A stretch of 64,000 nucleotides of DNA from Kribbella sp. VKM Ac-2569 (GCF_004216905.1 NZ_SGXJ01000006.1:124001-188000), one strand, 5' to 3'. Positions 33,046 to 42,158 are shown, counted from the stretch's first letter. Notes: generated by a model from the sequence alone, not told the origin. A program made the numbers and translations.

Positions 33046-35359
33046 CTAGGAGCTGCAGCAAGCCTCCGGAGTACGTCGGACGCAGTACGGCCTCCACCCG
33101 GACGTACTGCGTCCGCACCGGTGTGAACGCCGTCGTGTTGAGCCGGTCCACCGCTACGTCGTACGGCGTGGTGTTCTGGACCGGCCGCCACGTCTCACCG
33201 TCCAGCCACAGCACCTGCCAGGACTGCGGGACACGACACTGACCGGAGCCGGTGTCGTCGAACCAGTACGCCGAGACCTCGGACAGCTCCCGTACTGAGC
33301 GCAGGTCGTACTCGATCCATTCCGTCGTACCGCGGCGGTCCCACCAGGTGAAGCGCGGAATCGACGTGTCCGCAGAGGATTCCGGCGTACGTCCGGAGTC
33401 CGGCGCCTCGAGCGAGTCACCGTCGTTAACGTGGGACGCGGTGATCCTGGCGCGGTAGGTCCACTCCTTGCCGTCTGCAGCGAACTGTGGGAACGACGTG
33501 ACCCGCAGGCGGGCAGCACCCATCGGTATGAGGGTCACTGTCTCCACAGGTTCGTCCGACCGCGCCGGCCCCGGCTGGAGCAGTCCGACGACGTCCTCGG
33601 TGTCTGTCTCCCACTGCGGGATCCGCTGGGCCAGCGTGGTCAGTGCGAGCGGCACTCCGTCCGTAGTGAACGGGTTGTCGCCCGCCTCCCGTCGTACGAC
33701 GTCGATCGGAGCGCCAGCGACCAGCCCGTAGTTCCATGGCGATTCCGGGTAGACGGAGAGCTCCGGCCACTCGTCGGTGCCGCCGATGCGCTCGTAGCGT
33801 TCGTCGATCTGCAGCGAGTAGGTCAGAGGGCCACGGTCGACGGACACCGAGTGCTGGTTGTCGTCCCACACCCGCGTCGTGGTGCGCATCGGCAGGGTGA
33901 GCTCGACGCGATCACCTGTGTGCCAGGTGCGGTCCAGCTTCATCCAGTCACCTGACGTCTGCACCTGCTGTCCGTTGACCTTCACTGTGGCGCCTTGAGC
34001 CCAGCCAGGACGCCTTAGATAGAAGGGGAATCGGACCGGTCGCTGCGTCTGCACGGTGAACGTGATGGTGTCCAAGAACGGGTACTCCGCGTCCTGGACG
34101 ACACTGACGGTCTCACCAGCTCCGACCGTCGCAGTGACCTTGCTGGCGGCGTACATCGACGCAGCGAGCCCGTTGTCCGTCGTGGCCAGCCAGAGCTCCT
34201 GCACGTAGTACGGCCAGCCCATGCCGTAGTTGTGCGGGCAGCAGCGGTACTGGTGTACGCCGTACTTGTAGGACTGCATCGGGAACGGGTTCTGGAACTG
34301 CCCGTGCTTCGGCCGGTCGTCGAGCTGCACGCTGTTGGCACAGGTGATGTAGTGCATGACCTGCTGCTGCGGGTCGTACGACGCCGGCAACGAGTTGAAC
34401 GCCAGCTCCTCACACCTGTCCGTCCACGCGACGTCACCCGTGAAGCGGGTGAGCAACTCGCAACTGTGCATCAGCTCGACGATGCCGCACGTCTCGAACC
34501 CCTGCCGCGGGTCACCGAACCCAGGCCGCGAGTTCTCGTCCCCAGCGAACCCGCCACCCGGGAACTGGCCGTAGAGCCCCATGACCGTCGCATAGTTCCG
34601 GTACGTCGCGTCTCGGTGCTTGGCGTCTCCGGACAGCAGCCAGTACTGCAGCGGCTCCCGGAAACCCTGCGCCAGGTTGACGTTGTGCCAGTTGGGAATG
34701 CCGTTGACGTAGTCCGCGGACCCGTTGTGCATCTTCGTCACCAGGTCGAGCAGCCACTGCTCTCCGGTGCGGTTGTAGAGCCAGTACGCACTGTCGATGT
34801 TGTCGCCCCAGCGGAACGCACCCCACGACCGGTTGAACACCTCCGGCGGCTGCGTGTTCTGGAACCGCAGGTACTTCGTCATGAACGGAATGACCCGCTC
34901 GTCACCGGAGTACTCGTACCAGGACCGGAACGCGGCCAGCAGCGGCATGCCCGGCCAGAAGTCCGGTCCGTTCTCCAGCGAGGTCCGCAATCGCTCCGGA
35001 CCGAACCACCCGTCGGCTGCCTGTGTCGCGAGGATCCCGTCCATCCACCGCTGCGTCCGGGTCAGTACGCCGCTGTCGCCGGTGACGTAGCCGAGGTCAC
35101 CGAAGCCACGCAGCCAGTACGGCAGTTCCTCCCAGGCTCCCAGCGCCGGGTCGACCCAGCCGTTGGTCTCGTACACCAGGAAGTCCGAGATCTCGTCGTA
35201 CCGGCCGCAGAGCCCGTCGACCTGCAGCGCGAGTTGCTGCGCGAGCCAGCCGCGCGGCTCGATCGCACCGGGCGGGAGCTTCTGGAACGGGACCGGCCGC
35301 AGCGGGGCGCGCTGCGGGACGTAGTGCCCGCCGCGGCCGGCAGGTTCAGGCATAGCCAT
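33038..35359 (-). CDS. Glycoside hydrolase family 127 (beta-L-arabinofuranosidase type)
   Basis: A 773-residue enzyme of the GH127/DUF1680 group, which removes beta-L-arabinofuranosyl residues using a cysteine nucleophile held by zinc. The zinc ligands are recognisable: Glu289 and Cys291 in GFETCGIVELMHS, and Cys373-Cys374 in YRCCPHNYGMGW, with Glu275 in FAGDENSR as probable acid/base. An (alpha/alpha)6 barrel covers residues about 30-400, followed by beta-sandwich domains and a C-terminal module (FTWWDRRGTTEWIEYDL) that may bind carbohydrate. There is no signal peptide, so it works in the cytoplasm on imported oligosaccharides. A LacI regulator is divergently encoded 178 bp away. Confidence 0.93.
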   Translation of the reverse strand: MAMPEPAGRGGHYVPQRAPLRPVPFQKLPPGAIEPRGWLAQQLALQVDGLCGRYDEISDFLVYETNGWVDPALGAWEELPYWLRGFGDLGYVTGDSGVLTRTQRWMDGILATQAADGWFGPERLRTSLENGPDFWPGMPLLAAFRSWYEYSGDERVIPFMTKYLRFQNTQPPEVFNRSWGAFRWGDNIDSAYWLYNRTGEQWLLDLVTKMHNGSADYVNGIPNWHNVNLAQGFREPLQYWLLSGDAKHRDATYRNYATVMGLYGQFPGGGFAGDENSRPGFGDPRQGFETCGIVELMHSCELLTRFTGDVAWTDRCEELAFNSLPASYDPQQQVMHYITCANSVQLDDRPKHGQFQNPFPMQSYKYGVHQYRCCPHNYGMGWPYYVQELWLATTDNGLAASMYAASKVTATVGAGETVSVVQDAEYPFLDTITFTVQTQRPVRFPFYLRRPGWAQGATVKVNGQQVQTSGDWMKLDRTWHTGDRVELTLPMRTTTRVWDDNQHSVSVDRGPLTYSLQIDERYERIGGTDEWPELSVYPESPWNYGLVAGAPIDVVRREAGDNPFTTDGVPLALTTLAQRIPQWETDTEDVVGLLQPGPARSDEPVETVTLIPMGAARLRVTSFPQFAADGKEWTYRARITASHVNDGDSLEAPDSGRTPESSADTSIPRFTWWDRRGTTEWIEYDLRSVRELSEVSAYWFDDTGSGQCRVPQSWQVLWLDGETWRPVQNTTPYDVAVDRLNTTAFTPVRTQYVRVEAVLRPTYSGGLLQLLAT

Positions 35360-35426
35360 GGTTGTCGGGCCTCTCGGGTGACAGGGCGGACATCACTTCA
35401 ACGGAAAGACCGCACACGTTTTCCGT

Positions 35427-35437
35427 CGTTGACAACG
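35427..35437. promoter_or_regulatory. LacI-type operator candidate between GH127 and LacI genes
   Basis: CGTTG-A-CAACG is an 11-bp palindrome in the 177-bp gap between the divergent GH127 (start 35359) and lacI-type (start 35537) genes. It contains TTGACA and the half-site ACAACGT, similar to the palindrome upstream of the GH43 gene at 12295. It would let the LacI protein control both divergent promoters. Apart from this site the gap shows no gene. Confidence 0.45.
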
Positions 35438-35536
35438 TAGGACTGCGATCCGTACCGGTCAAGATCAAAGCGCAGGTCAGAAAGGTCTTCAGGGCGATCC
35501 TGATAGGCTTCGCCGAACGACCGGAAGGAAACAAGG

Positions 35537-36508
35537 ATGAAGAGGCCAGGCGTGCGGATGGTGGATGTCGCCGCGCTCGCCGGGGTGTCCGCCGGGACCG
35601 CGTCGAAGGCCCTCAGCAACACCGGCCAGCTGAGCCAGGAGACCAGAGATCGGGTACGCCGGGCCGCGGCGACGCTCGGGTTCACCCCCGATGCCCGTGG
35701 TCGTGCGCTCTCGTCCGGCCGGACGTACACCGTGGCGCTGCTGACCACCGACAGCTCGGGCCGCTTCAGCATCCCGATCATGCGCGGGGTCGAGGACGTG
35801 CTCAGCGCGGGCGAGCTGGCGACTGTCCTCTGCGACACCCGCGACGACCCGCTGCGCGAGCAGACCTACCTGCGTTCTCTCGTCGCGCGCGGCGTCGACG
35901 GCATCGTCGTCACCGGCCGCCGGACCGAGCCGCGGGCGCGCATCGACGTACCGCTGCCGGTGGTCTACGCACTCGCCGCCTCGACCGACCCGACCGACGC
36001 CTCGGTGATCGTCGACGACGCAGCCGGTGCCGCCGCGACAATCGCCCATCTACACGGTCTCGGCCGGACCCGGATCGCCCACATCACCGGCCCGGCTCAC
36101 CACCGCTCCGCAGCGGAACGTGCTGAAGCTGTGGCGGCTGCCTTGTGTACCGAGCCGCTCTACGGCGACTGGAGCGAACGCTGGGGCCGCCAAGCCACCG
36201 ATCTGGTACTGCGTCAGAACCCGGACGCGATCAGCTGCGGCAGCGACCAGATCGCCCGCGGCGTCTGCGATCGCCTCCGCGAACTCGGCCACTCGGTACC
36301 CGAGGACATCGCGGTCACCGGCTACGACAACTGGCCCGTCATGGCGCTCGCCAGCCGCCCGCCACTCACCAGCGTCGACCTCCGCCTGGAAGACCTCGGC
36401 CGCCGCGCCGCCACGCTCCTCCTGGAAGCAATCGCCGGCAAACCACACCACGGCGTACTGGAACTCCCCACGCAGCTGATCACGCGCGAGTCGACCCTAG
36501 GAACCTGA
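35537..36508 (+). CDS. LacI-family transcriptional regulator
   Basis: A 323-residue LacI-type repressor. The N-terminal helix-turn-helix is MVDVAALAGVSAGTASKALSNT (residues 8-29) with the hinge helix RVRRAAATLGFTPDARGRAL. A periplasmic-binding-protein-like sensor domain follows (VALLTTDSSGRFSIPIMRGVEDVL to DIAVTGYDNWPVMALA and TSVDLRLEDLGRRAA). AAGGA precedes the ATG. Its position divergent from a beta-L-arabinofuranosidase suggests it responds to arabinose or a beta-arabinoside. The end overlaps the convergent DUF1707 gene by 12 bp. Confidence 0.94.
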   Translation: MKRPGVRMVDVAALAGVSAGTASKALSNTGQLSQETRDRVRRAAATLGFTPDARGRALSSGRTYTVALLTTDSSGRFSIPIMRGVEDVLSAGELATVLCDTRDDPLREQTYLRSLVARGVDGIVVTGRRTEPRARIDVPLPVVYALAASTDPTDASVIVDDAAGAAATIAHLHGLGRTRIAHITGPAHHRSAAERAEAVAAALCTEPLYGDWSERWGRQATDLVLRQNPDAISCGSDQIARGVCDRLRELGHSVPEDIAVTGYDNWPVMALASRPPLTSVDLRLEDLGRRAATLLLEAIAGKPHHGVLELPTQLITRESTLGT

Positions 36509-36979
36509 CTCCCGCCGCGGCTTGGAAGCCCACCGGTACGCGTAAGCAACCCAAATCACCGCCGGTACGCCGAAGATCGCCGCCGCAATCTCTCGCCCGA
36601 ACACCAGCAACAGCAACCCCGCCAGCACAAATGGCACCGCCAGCCACACGGCCCCCGCGAACGCCGCCCACCGCCACTTCCCAGCCTTCCGCGCCGCCGG
36701 CGTGTACAGCGAGGACACCGGCAACCCGGCCAAGGCAGGCTCCAACTCCCCATGCGTCGCCGCGGTGTTCAGCAGGTCGACGCGCCGATGCAGCTCCCCT
36801 TCGTCCAACCGCCCGATCGCGAACTGCTCGGCCAACTCATCCGCGACAACCCGACGATCCTCGTCGGTCAACCGGATCGTGGCCATCCGCCGCCGAGCCG
36901 CCACGACCCGAGCTTCCTGCCCCGCAGCCGCAGCCATCCCCACCAAATCGGACGGCTTAACCGGTCGCCGCTCCGCCAT
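36497..36979 (-). CDS. DUF1707 domain membrane protein
   Basis: A 160-residue protein. After a short N-terminus the DUF1707 hairpin is complete (IRLTDEDRRVVADELAEQFAIGRLDEGELHRRVDLLNTAATHGEL, about residues 35-80, here given only by its ends in meaning), followed by ALAGLPVSSLY and two hydrophobic helices (WAAFAGAVWLAVPFVLAGLL and AAAIFGVPAVIWVAYAY). ATG at 36979 was chosen because GAGGTGAGG lies three bases upstream. A perfect hairpin precedes the ribosome site (36991-37012). The same domain occurs in the gene at 30821. Function unknown. Confidence 0.82.
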   Translation of the reverse strand: MAERRPVKPSDLVGMAAAAGQEARVVAARRRMATIRLTDEDRRVVADELAEQFAIGRLDEGELHRRVDLLNTAATHGELEPALAGLPVSSLYTPAARKAGKWRWAAFAGAVWLAVPFVLAGLLLLVFGREIAAAIFGVPAVIWVAYAYRWASKPRRESGS

Positions 36980-36990
36980 CCGCCTCACCT

Positions 36991-37012
36991 CACACTCGTC
37001 CCTCCGAGTGTG
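36991..37012 (-). promoter_or_regulatory. Perfect hairpin in the leader of the DUF1707 gene, loop contains a ribosome-site-like sequence
   Basis: CACACTCG and CGAGTGTG form an 8-bp perfect stem with the loop GAGGGA on the minus strand, placed immediately before the real ribosome-binding sequence and 12-33 bases before the ATG. It may be an operator or a leader hairpin that affects ribosome access. A second inverted repeat AGACGC-N8-GCGTCT (37015-37034) follows upstream. Confidence 0.45.
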
Positions 37013-37175
37013 CCAGACGCGCCAGAAGGCGTCTTCCGACGCTGCGTCCGCGCACTTGGTTGCCGGGTCCGGCGGAGACGCTGATCACAAGATCCGCGCT
37101 CAACGCCGCGGCGGCATCAAGTCATCTCTGATCTCGACGGGCCGAACGGAGCCCCTTGACGATGGAGAAGACACC

Positions 37176-37808
37176 ATGAAGAAGACCCTCACCGCTCGCG
37201 TTCTGGCCGCCGCCGCGATCATCGGCGCCGCAGGGCTGGTTCTCGGGATCGCGCCGAGCGACGCCGCCGTCCCGGCCCGGACCGCCGCCGTCACCACGCA
37301 CGCCAAGCCCGCACTCAAGCCGGCGAGCCTGCACTTCAGCTACAAGTGCTGGGGCCGCGGGAGCCACTGCAACGTCGCGGTGTACGCGCCGACGGGCTGG
37401 AAGTTCACCCAGCTCAGCCGGGAGCAGGCGAAGTTCACCGACAGCTCGAACACGTGGATGCTGCGCGTCAACGGCGGCCTCGGCGGCAAGGTCAGCACGA
37501 GCCGCGCGGCCGACCAGCGGGTTTACGCGCTGCACGGCGTCACCGGTTTCAAGCTGAAGTACCGCGGCAACGGCAGCACGCCGTCGAAGGTCGGCTGGGA
37601 CGCACCGCGCGTCGCGTATACGCAGATCACCTACACCTACCGCGACGGCGCCCGTGGTCAGCGTTGGGTCGCCACCCGCTTCGTCGACACCTACGAGAAC
37701 GGCCGCCGCGCGTACATCGAGATCACCGTCGCCGGTCGTCCCCAGGACCAGGCCGGACTCAACAAGGTGCTGACCGAGGCGACCCAGCGGGTGGCGCTGG
37801 TCGGCTGA
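37176..37808 (+). CDS. Secreted protein, PsbP/Mog1-like domain (family member 3)
   Basis: A 210-residue exported protein with a classical signal peptide (MKKTLTARVLAAAAIIGAAG, cleavage near PSDAAVPA). The mature domain has a cysteine pair (CWGRGSHC), YAPTGWKFTQLSREQAKF, TQITYTYRDGARGQRWVATRF and ends with ITVAGRPQDQAGLNKVLTEATQRV. The P-x-G-W, the YTY, the RW and the G-x-PQD motifs occur in the same order in the proteins at 18626 and 19445, so I place it in the same family. It has no neighbours in an operon and ends in a strong hairpin (37812-37842). Function unknown. Confidence 0.72.
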   Translation: MKKTLTARVLAAAAIIGAAGLVLGIAPSDAAVPARTAAVTTHAKPALKPASLHFSYKCWGRGSHCNVAVYAPTGWKFTQLSREQAKFTDSSNTWMLRVNGGLGGKVSTSRAADQRVYALHGVTGFKLKYRGNGSTPSKVGWDAPRVAYTQITYTYRDGARGQRWVATRFVDTYENGRRAYIEITVAGRPQDQAGLNKVLTEATQRVALVG

Positions 37809-37811
37809 CAG

Positions 37812-37842
37812 GTGACCCGGGCACCAGCGGCGCCCGGGTCAC
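37812..37842. terminator. Bidirectional terminator hairpin between the secreted-protein gene and purL
   Basis: An 11-bp perfect stem GTGACCCGGGC / GCCCGGGTCAC with a 9-base loop, placed between the convergent stops at 37808 and 37850. There is no long T-run on either side, as is common in high-GC actinomycetes, so termination would rely on hairpin strength. Confidence 0.7.
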
Positions 37843-37849
37843 ACAACGG

Positions 37850-40111
37850 TCAGTTGAGGACGGCGGGGAGGGTTGCCGTCCAGGCCTCGCGGAGTTCGGT
37901 GAGCGGGAGCTCGAACTGGTCCTGGACGTCGAGGGTGTCGCCGGTGATGACGCCGATCTTGGCGTGCGGGAAGCGGCGGGCGGTGCACATGTCGGTGAAC
38001 CGCACCTCCTCGGTCCGCGGTACGGCGACGACCGCACGGCCGGCCGACTCCGCGAACAGGAACAGGAACGGGTCGAGCCCGTCCGGGGCCCAGACCCGCG
38101 CGCCGACGCCGCCGCGCAGCGCGGACTCGACCAGCGTCTGGGCAACGCCGCCGTCGCTGACGTCGTGCGCCGCGTCGATCAGCCCGTCGCGGGACGCGTT
38201 GATCAGGATGTCGGCCAGCTGCTGTTCGGCCGCCAGGTCCACCGCCGGCGGCCGCCCGCCGAGGTGCCCGTGGACGACGTGCGCCCATTCGGACCCGGAC
38301 AGCTCCTCCTCGGTCTCACCGAGCAGGTACAGCTGGTGGCCCTCCATCTCGGCCGTGAAGCCAATCGGCGTACGGCGGGTGACGTCGTCGATCACGCCGA
38401 GCACACCGACCACCGGGGTCGGCAGGATCGCGGTCTCGCCGGTCTGGTTGTAGAACGACACGTTTCCGCCGGTGACCGGGATGCCGAGTTCCTTGCACCC
38501 GTCGACCAGGCCGCGGATCGCCTCGGTGAACTGCCACATCACCGCCGGGTCCTCGGGCGAGCCGAAGTTCAGGCAGTCGGTGACCGCGACCGGGCGGGCG
38601 CCGGTGGTCGCGACGTTCCGGAAGGACTCGGCGAGCGCGAGCTTGGCGCCGGTGTACGGGTCGAGCTTGGCGAACCGGCCGTTGCAGTCGGTCGACACCG
38701 CGACGCCGAGGCCACTGGTCTCGTCGACCCGGATCATCCCGCTGTCCTCGGGCTGCGCGAGCACCGAGTTGCCGAGCACGTACCGGTCGTACTGATCCGT
38801 CACCCAGGACTTGTCACAGAGGTTCGGCGAGGCGACCAGCTTCAGCAGCGTGTCCCGCAGCTCCGCGCCACTGCTTGCCCGCGGCAACTTCTCGGCGCCG
38901 TCCGCCTGCAGCTCGTCCTGCCAGGACGGCCGCTCGTACGGGCGGTTGTAGACGGGGCCCTCGTGCGCGACGGTCTCCGGCAGTACGTCGACGACCCGCT
39001 CGCCGTGCCAGTCGATCTCCAGCCGCCCGGTGTCGGTCACCTCGCCGATCACATCGGCCTGGACGTCCCACTTCTCGCAGATCTTCAGGAACGCCTCGAC
39101 GTTCTCCGGGGTGACGCAGGCCATCATGCGTTCCTGCGACTCGCTCATCAGGATCTCTTCGGGCGACAGCGAGGCATCCCGCAGCGGCACCTTGTCCAGC
39201 GACACCCGCATGCCACCGTCGCCCGCGCTGGCGAGCTCGGAGGTCGCGCAGGACAGGCCGCCGCCACCCAGGTCCTGGATGCCCTCGACGACGTGTGCGG
39301 CGAACAGCTCGAGCGTGCACTCGATCAGCAGCTTCTCCATGAACGGGTCGCCGACCTGGACCGCGGGCCGCTTGGTCGGGCCGCCCTCCGCGAAGGTCTC
39401 CGACGCCAGCACCGACACTCCGCCGATACCGTCGCCGCCCGTCTTGGCGCCGTACAGGATCATCTGGTTGCCGACGCCGGTCGCGTTCGCGAGGTGCAGG
39501 TCCTCGTGCCGCATCACACCGATGCAGAGCGCGTTCACCAGCGGGTTGCCCAGGTACGTCGGGTCGAAGACGACCTCGCCGCCGATGTTCGGCAGCCCGA
39601 GGCTGTTCCCGTAGCCGCCGACGCCGGACACGATGCCCGGCAGCACGCGCTTGGTGTCCGGAGCGTCCAGCGGGCCGAAGCGCAGCGGGTCCATCACCGC
39701 GACCGGGCGGGCGCCCATCGCGATGATGTCGCGGACGATGCCGCCGACCCCGGTCGCCGCACCCTGGTACGGCTCGACGTACGACGGGTGGTTGTGCGAC
39801 TCGACCTTGAACGTGACGGCGTACCCCTCGCCGATGTCGATGACGCCGGCGTTCTCACCGATACCGGCCAGCATCTTCCCGGCCGGCGTCTCCTGCGGGA
39901 TCTCGCCGAAGCGCTTCAGGTGCACCTTGGACGACTTGTACGAGCAGTGCTCGCTCCACATCACCGAGTACATCGCCAGCTCACAGCTGGTCGGGCGCCG
40001 CCCGAGGATGTCCCGGATCCGCTGGTACTCGTCCGGCTTCAGCCCGAGCTCAGCCCACGGCTGCTCGACGTCCGGGGTACTCGTAGCGTTGCTGACGGTG
40101 TCGGTGGACAC
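37850..40111 (-). CDS. purL: Phosphoribosylformylglycinamidine synthase subunit PurL
   Basis: The 753-residue synthetase subunit of the three-part FGAM synthase (PurL with PurQ and PurS), fourth step of purine synthesis. It has the small-type PurL layout with two AIRS-like repeats: the catalytic SEHCSYKSSK (His-containing, about residues 52-61), ESHNHPS, GAATGVGGIVRD, the ATP-site region DLGGGGLSCA and the second-half GGNVSFYNQTGE. The start is GTG at 40111 with GGAG eight bases upstream. In this genome the usual purQ-purL adjacency is broken by a membrane-protein gene. The next gene downstream is convergent, so purL ends the operon; no purF or purM is in the window. Confidence 0.97.
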   Translation of the reverse strand: MSTDTVSNATSTPDVEQPWAELGLKPDEYQRIRDILGRRPTSCELAMYSVMWSEHCSYKSSKVHLKRFGEIPQETPAGKMLAGIGENAGVIDIGEGYAVTFKVESHNHPSYVEPYQGAATGVGGIVRDIIAMGARPVAVMDPLRFGPLDAPDTKRVLPGIVSGVGGYGNSLGLPNIGGEVVFDPTYLGNPLVNALCIGVMRHEDLHLANATGVGNQMILYGAKTGGDGIGGVSVLASETFAEGGPTKRPAVQVGDPFMEKLLIECTLELFAAHVVEGIQDLGGGGLSCATSELASAGDGGMRVSLDKVPLRDASLSPEEILMSESQERMMACVTPENVEAFLKICEKWDVQADVIGEVTDTGRLEIDWHGERVVDVLPETVAHEGPVYNRPYERPSWQDELQADGAEKLPRASSGAELRDTLLKLVASPNLCDKSWVTDQYDRYVLGNSVLAQPEDSGMIRVDETSGLGVAVSTDCNGRFAKLDPYTGAKLALAESFRNVATTGARPVAVTDCLNFGSPEDPAVMWQFTEAIRGLVDGCKELGIPVTGGNVSFYNQTGETAILPTPVVGVLGVIDDVTRRTPIGFTAEMEGHQLYLLGETEEELSGSEWAHVVHGHLGGRPPAVDLAAEQQLADILINASRDGLIDAAHDVSDGGVAQTLVESALRGGVGARVWAPDGLDPFLFLFAESAGRAVVAVPRTEEVRFTDMCTARRFPHAKIGVITGDTLDVQDQFELPLTELREAWTATLPAVLN

Positions 40112-40121
40112 GTTAGGACTC

Positions 40122-42158
40122 CTACACTAGGTGGGACTCAGGTGAAACGGTAGCGGGCTGGTGTGAAGCCATCAGATGGGCCACCAGGAGTGGGAGGGCG
40201 AAGCCGGTCATGATGGCGGGTAATGCGACGCCGGCGTCGTTGAGGAGCATGCCGACGAGGCCGCAGGTCGACAGCGCCAGCAGGGTGGGGCGGACCATCG
40301 GAAGGCTGTCGTAGAAAGTGCGGTACGACTCCGACGGCACGCGGTGCGGCAGGAGCGTGCCCACCATGCAGAGGATGACAGCGATGAGCATGGCCCAGCC
40401 GGCCGGGCCGCTGAAGAACTGCACTGCCATCTCCAGCTTGCGGATCAGTACGTCGCTAACGTCGCCGTCGAGGAGGCGGGCGACGAACGCGCCGAAGTGA
40501 CTGCGCTGGTCCGGCGGACGCAGGTAGTCGAGGAAGGCAACCGCAGCAACTGCCAGTACGCCGGCCACACCCACACCGATCAGTGCGCGCAGTGAAATGC
40601 TCCCGCGCCACGTCAGCCAGGCCATGAGCAGCACGGCCGGGGTCAGCGCGATGATGCCGCCGAAGTCCGTCCCCCAGCCCGGTCTGCCGTCCACAACGAT
40701 CGCAGCACCGCCGACGACCAGTACGGCGATCGCAGCCTGCACCCTGCTCTTGCTGATGAGCCTCTGCGCCGCGAAGCCCGCAGCGACGAGTGCTCCGACC
40801 GCCAGCGTCGCAAAGGTGGAGTTCCCGAAGCCGTAGAACCTCCCACCGATCACAGGCCCGTCAGCAAACATGCTGCCGACCTGCAGCGGCGTACCGAGCA
40901 CGCCGTCGATCAGCAGGATCAGGTACGCCGCTATTGCGAGTCCGAGGTACGCGTACTTCTTCAACACGACCTGTGCCGCTAAAGCAGCCAGCGCACTGAT
41001 CCCGATGATCACGCAGTACAAGGAGAACCCGGGTGACGGCCAACGCCACCAGACGGTCAGTGTGGACAGGAAGACCGCGAGGTAGAACCCGCCCTGCATC
41101 AGCAACGTGAACACTGCGGTACGTCGGGACGCGGGCGAGCGCCGGAACCAGAACCAGAGCAGCGCGAGCACCTCGGCCGCCACGATCGTCAGCGCCACCG
41201 CGAACAGCATCGGCCGTGGCTGCTCGAACCGCTGGTTGGCGTCCAGCCGGTCCTCGATGACGGCCGCCGCGTCGGTGTGACGGTCTCCGGTGAAGTGGAT
41301 CTCGTTGCCGTCCAGCGGACTCGCGTCGGCGGACCCTGCCGGGTCGACGTTCGCCGGTGTCCGCTCCTTGAGGACGGTCGCCGTCACGTCGGTGAGCTGG
41401 ATCAGCCCCGGACGGCGGGTGCTGTCGCTGGTCAGCCAGCGCGGTCCGTTGTCCGGGGGCAGCTGCATCGCAACCAGCGACTCCTGGTGCGCGTTCGCGA
41501 GCTCCTGGCTGACACCGACGAGCAGGACCCAGCCGCCGGCCGCACGGGCCTGCGTGACCAGCTGAGCGACCTTCTGGCGCGCCTCCGCCCGCCCTTCACG
41601 TGGCGGCAGCGCACCGGCGTCGATAATCGCGTCGCCGCAGTCCGGCTTGGCCAACTGGGAGGCGTCGAACTCAGGCTGCCAGTTGCTGACAGAGCCGTCC
41701 GTCCGGGCCAGTGCGATCGCAGCGCCTGGACCGAAGCCGCAGATGGGGTACCCGGTCTGGCCGAGGCGGCCGATCGGTGCGCCCGTGTGGTGCTCGGCCT
41801 GGCGGTCGACGTACGTCTGCCAGTCGTTCACCTTGCCGTTGGTCACCGCAGGCAGGTCACCGCACGACTGGTCGGCCACGCTCCCCCACGCCCGCGTGCC
41901 CGCGCTGATCGTCAGCCACCCGTCGATCGGACAGGTGTGCGGCCCGGCCGTCTTCACCGAGATCGAGCCCACGTGCGACTGGTTCACCAGCGCGGTCAGC
42001 TCCGGCGACGCCTTCACGTCGTTCCAGGTCAGTCCGGGTACGCCGATGACCACGACCTTCGCGAACAGACCAGTAGGCTGCGCGGCCGCCGTACCGCTAC
42101 TGAGGAGCAGGACCGCCGCCGTCAGCAGGATGGCACGGACCAGTCCGGTGAACCTCAT
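40122..42158 (-). CDS. Multi-pass membrane protein with alkaline-phosphatase-like extracellular domain
   Basis: A 678-residue protein. After a signal sequence (LVRAILLTAAVLLLSSGTAAAQ) comes an extracytoplasmic domain of about 270 residues beginning VVVIGVPGLTWNDVKASPEL and containing HTCPIDGWLTISAGTRA, which recalls the phosphodiesterase/alkaline-phosphatase fold. About ten hydrophobic segments follow from residue 310 on. Similar proteins of unknown function are widespread in actinomycetes. Here the gene lies between purQ (16 bp upstream) and purL (10 bp downstream) on the same strand, so it must be co-transcribed with purine genes. Whether it has any link to purine or nucleotide metabolism is unknown. 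Confidence 0.75.
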   Translation of the reverse strand: MRFTGLVRAILLTAAVLLLSSGTAAAQPTGLFAKVVVIGVPGLTWNDVKASPELTALVNQSHVGSISVKTAGPHTCPIDGWLTISAGTRAWGSVADQSCGDLPAVTNGKVNDWQTYVDRQAEHHTGAPIGRLGQTGYPICGFGPGAAIALARTDGSVSNWQPEFDASQLAKPDCGDAIIDAGALPPREGRAEARQKVAQLVTQARAAGGWVLLVGVSQELANAHQESLVAMQLPPDNGPRWLTSDSTRRPGLIQLTDVTATVLKERTPANVDPAGSADASPLDGNEIHFTGDRHTDAAAVIEDRLDANQRFEQPRPMLFAVALTIVAAEVLALLWFWFRRSPASRRTAVFTLLMQGGFYLAVFLSTLTVWWRWPSPGFSLYCVIIGISALAALAAQVVLKKYAYLGLAIAAYLILLIDGVLGTPLQVGSMFADGPVIGGRFYGFGNSTFATLAVGALVAAGFAAQRLISKSRVQAAIAVLVVGGAAIVVDGRPGWGTDFGGIIALTPAVLLMAWLTWRGSISLRALIGVGVAGVLAVAAVAFLDYLRPPDQRSHFGAFVARLLDGDVSDVLIRKLEMAVQFFSGPAGWAMLIAVILCMVGTLLPHRVPSESYRTFYDSLPMVRPTLLALSTCGLVGMLLNDAGVALPAIMTGFALPLLVAHLMASHQPATVSPESHLV

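Noticed and set aside
37346..40153. A 935-codon plus-strand frame opposite purL
   Set aside because: purL on the minus strand is complete and conserved; the opposite frame has only shadow composition.
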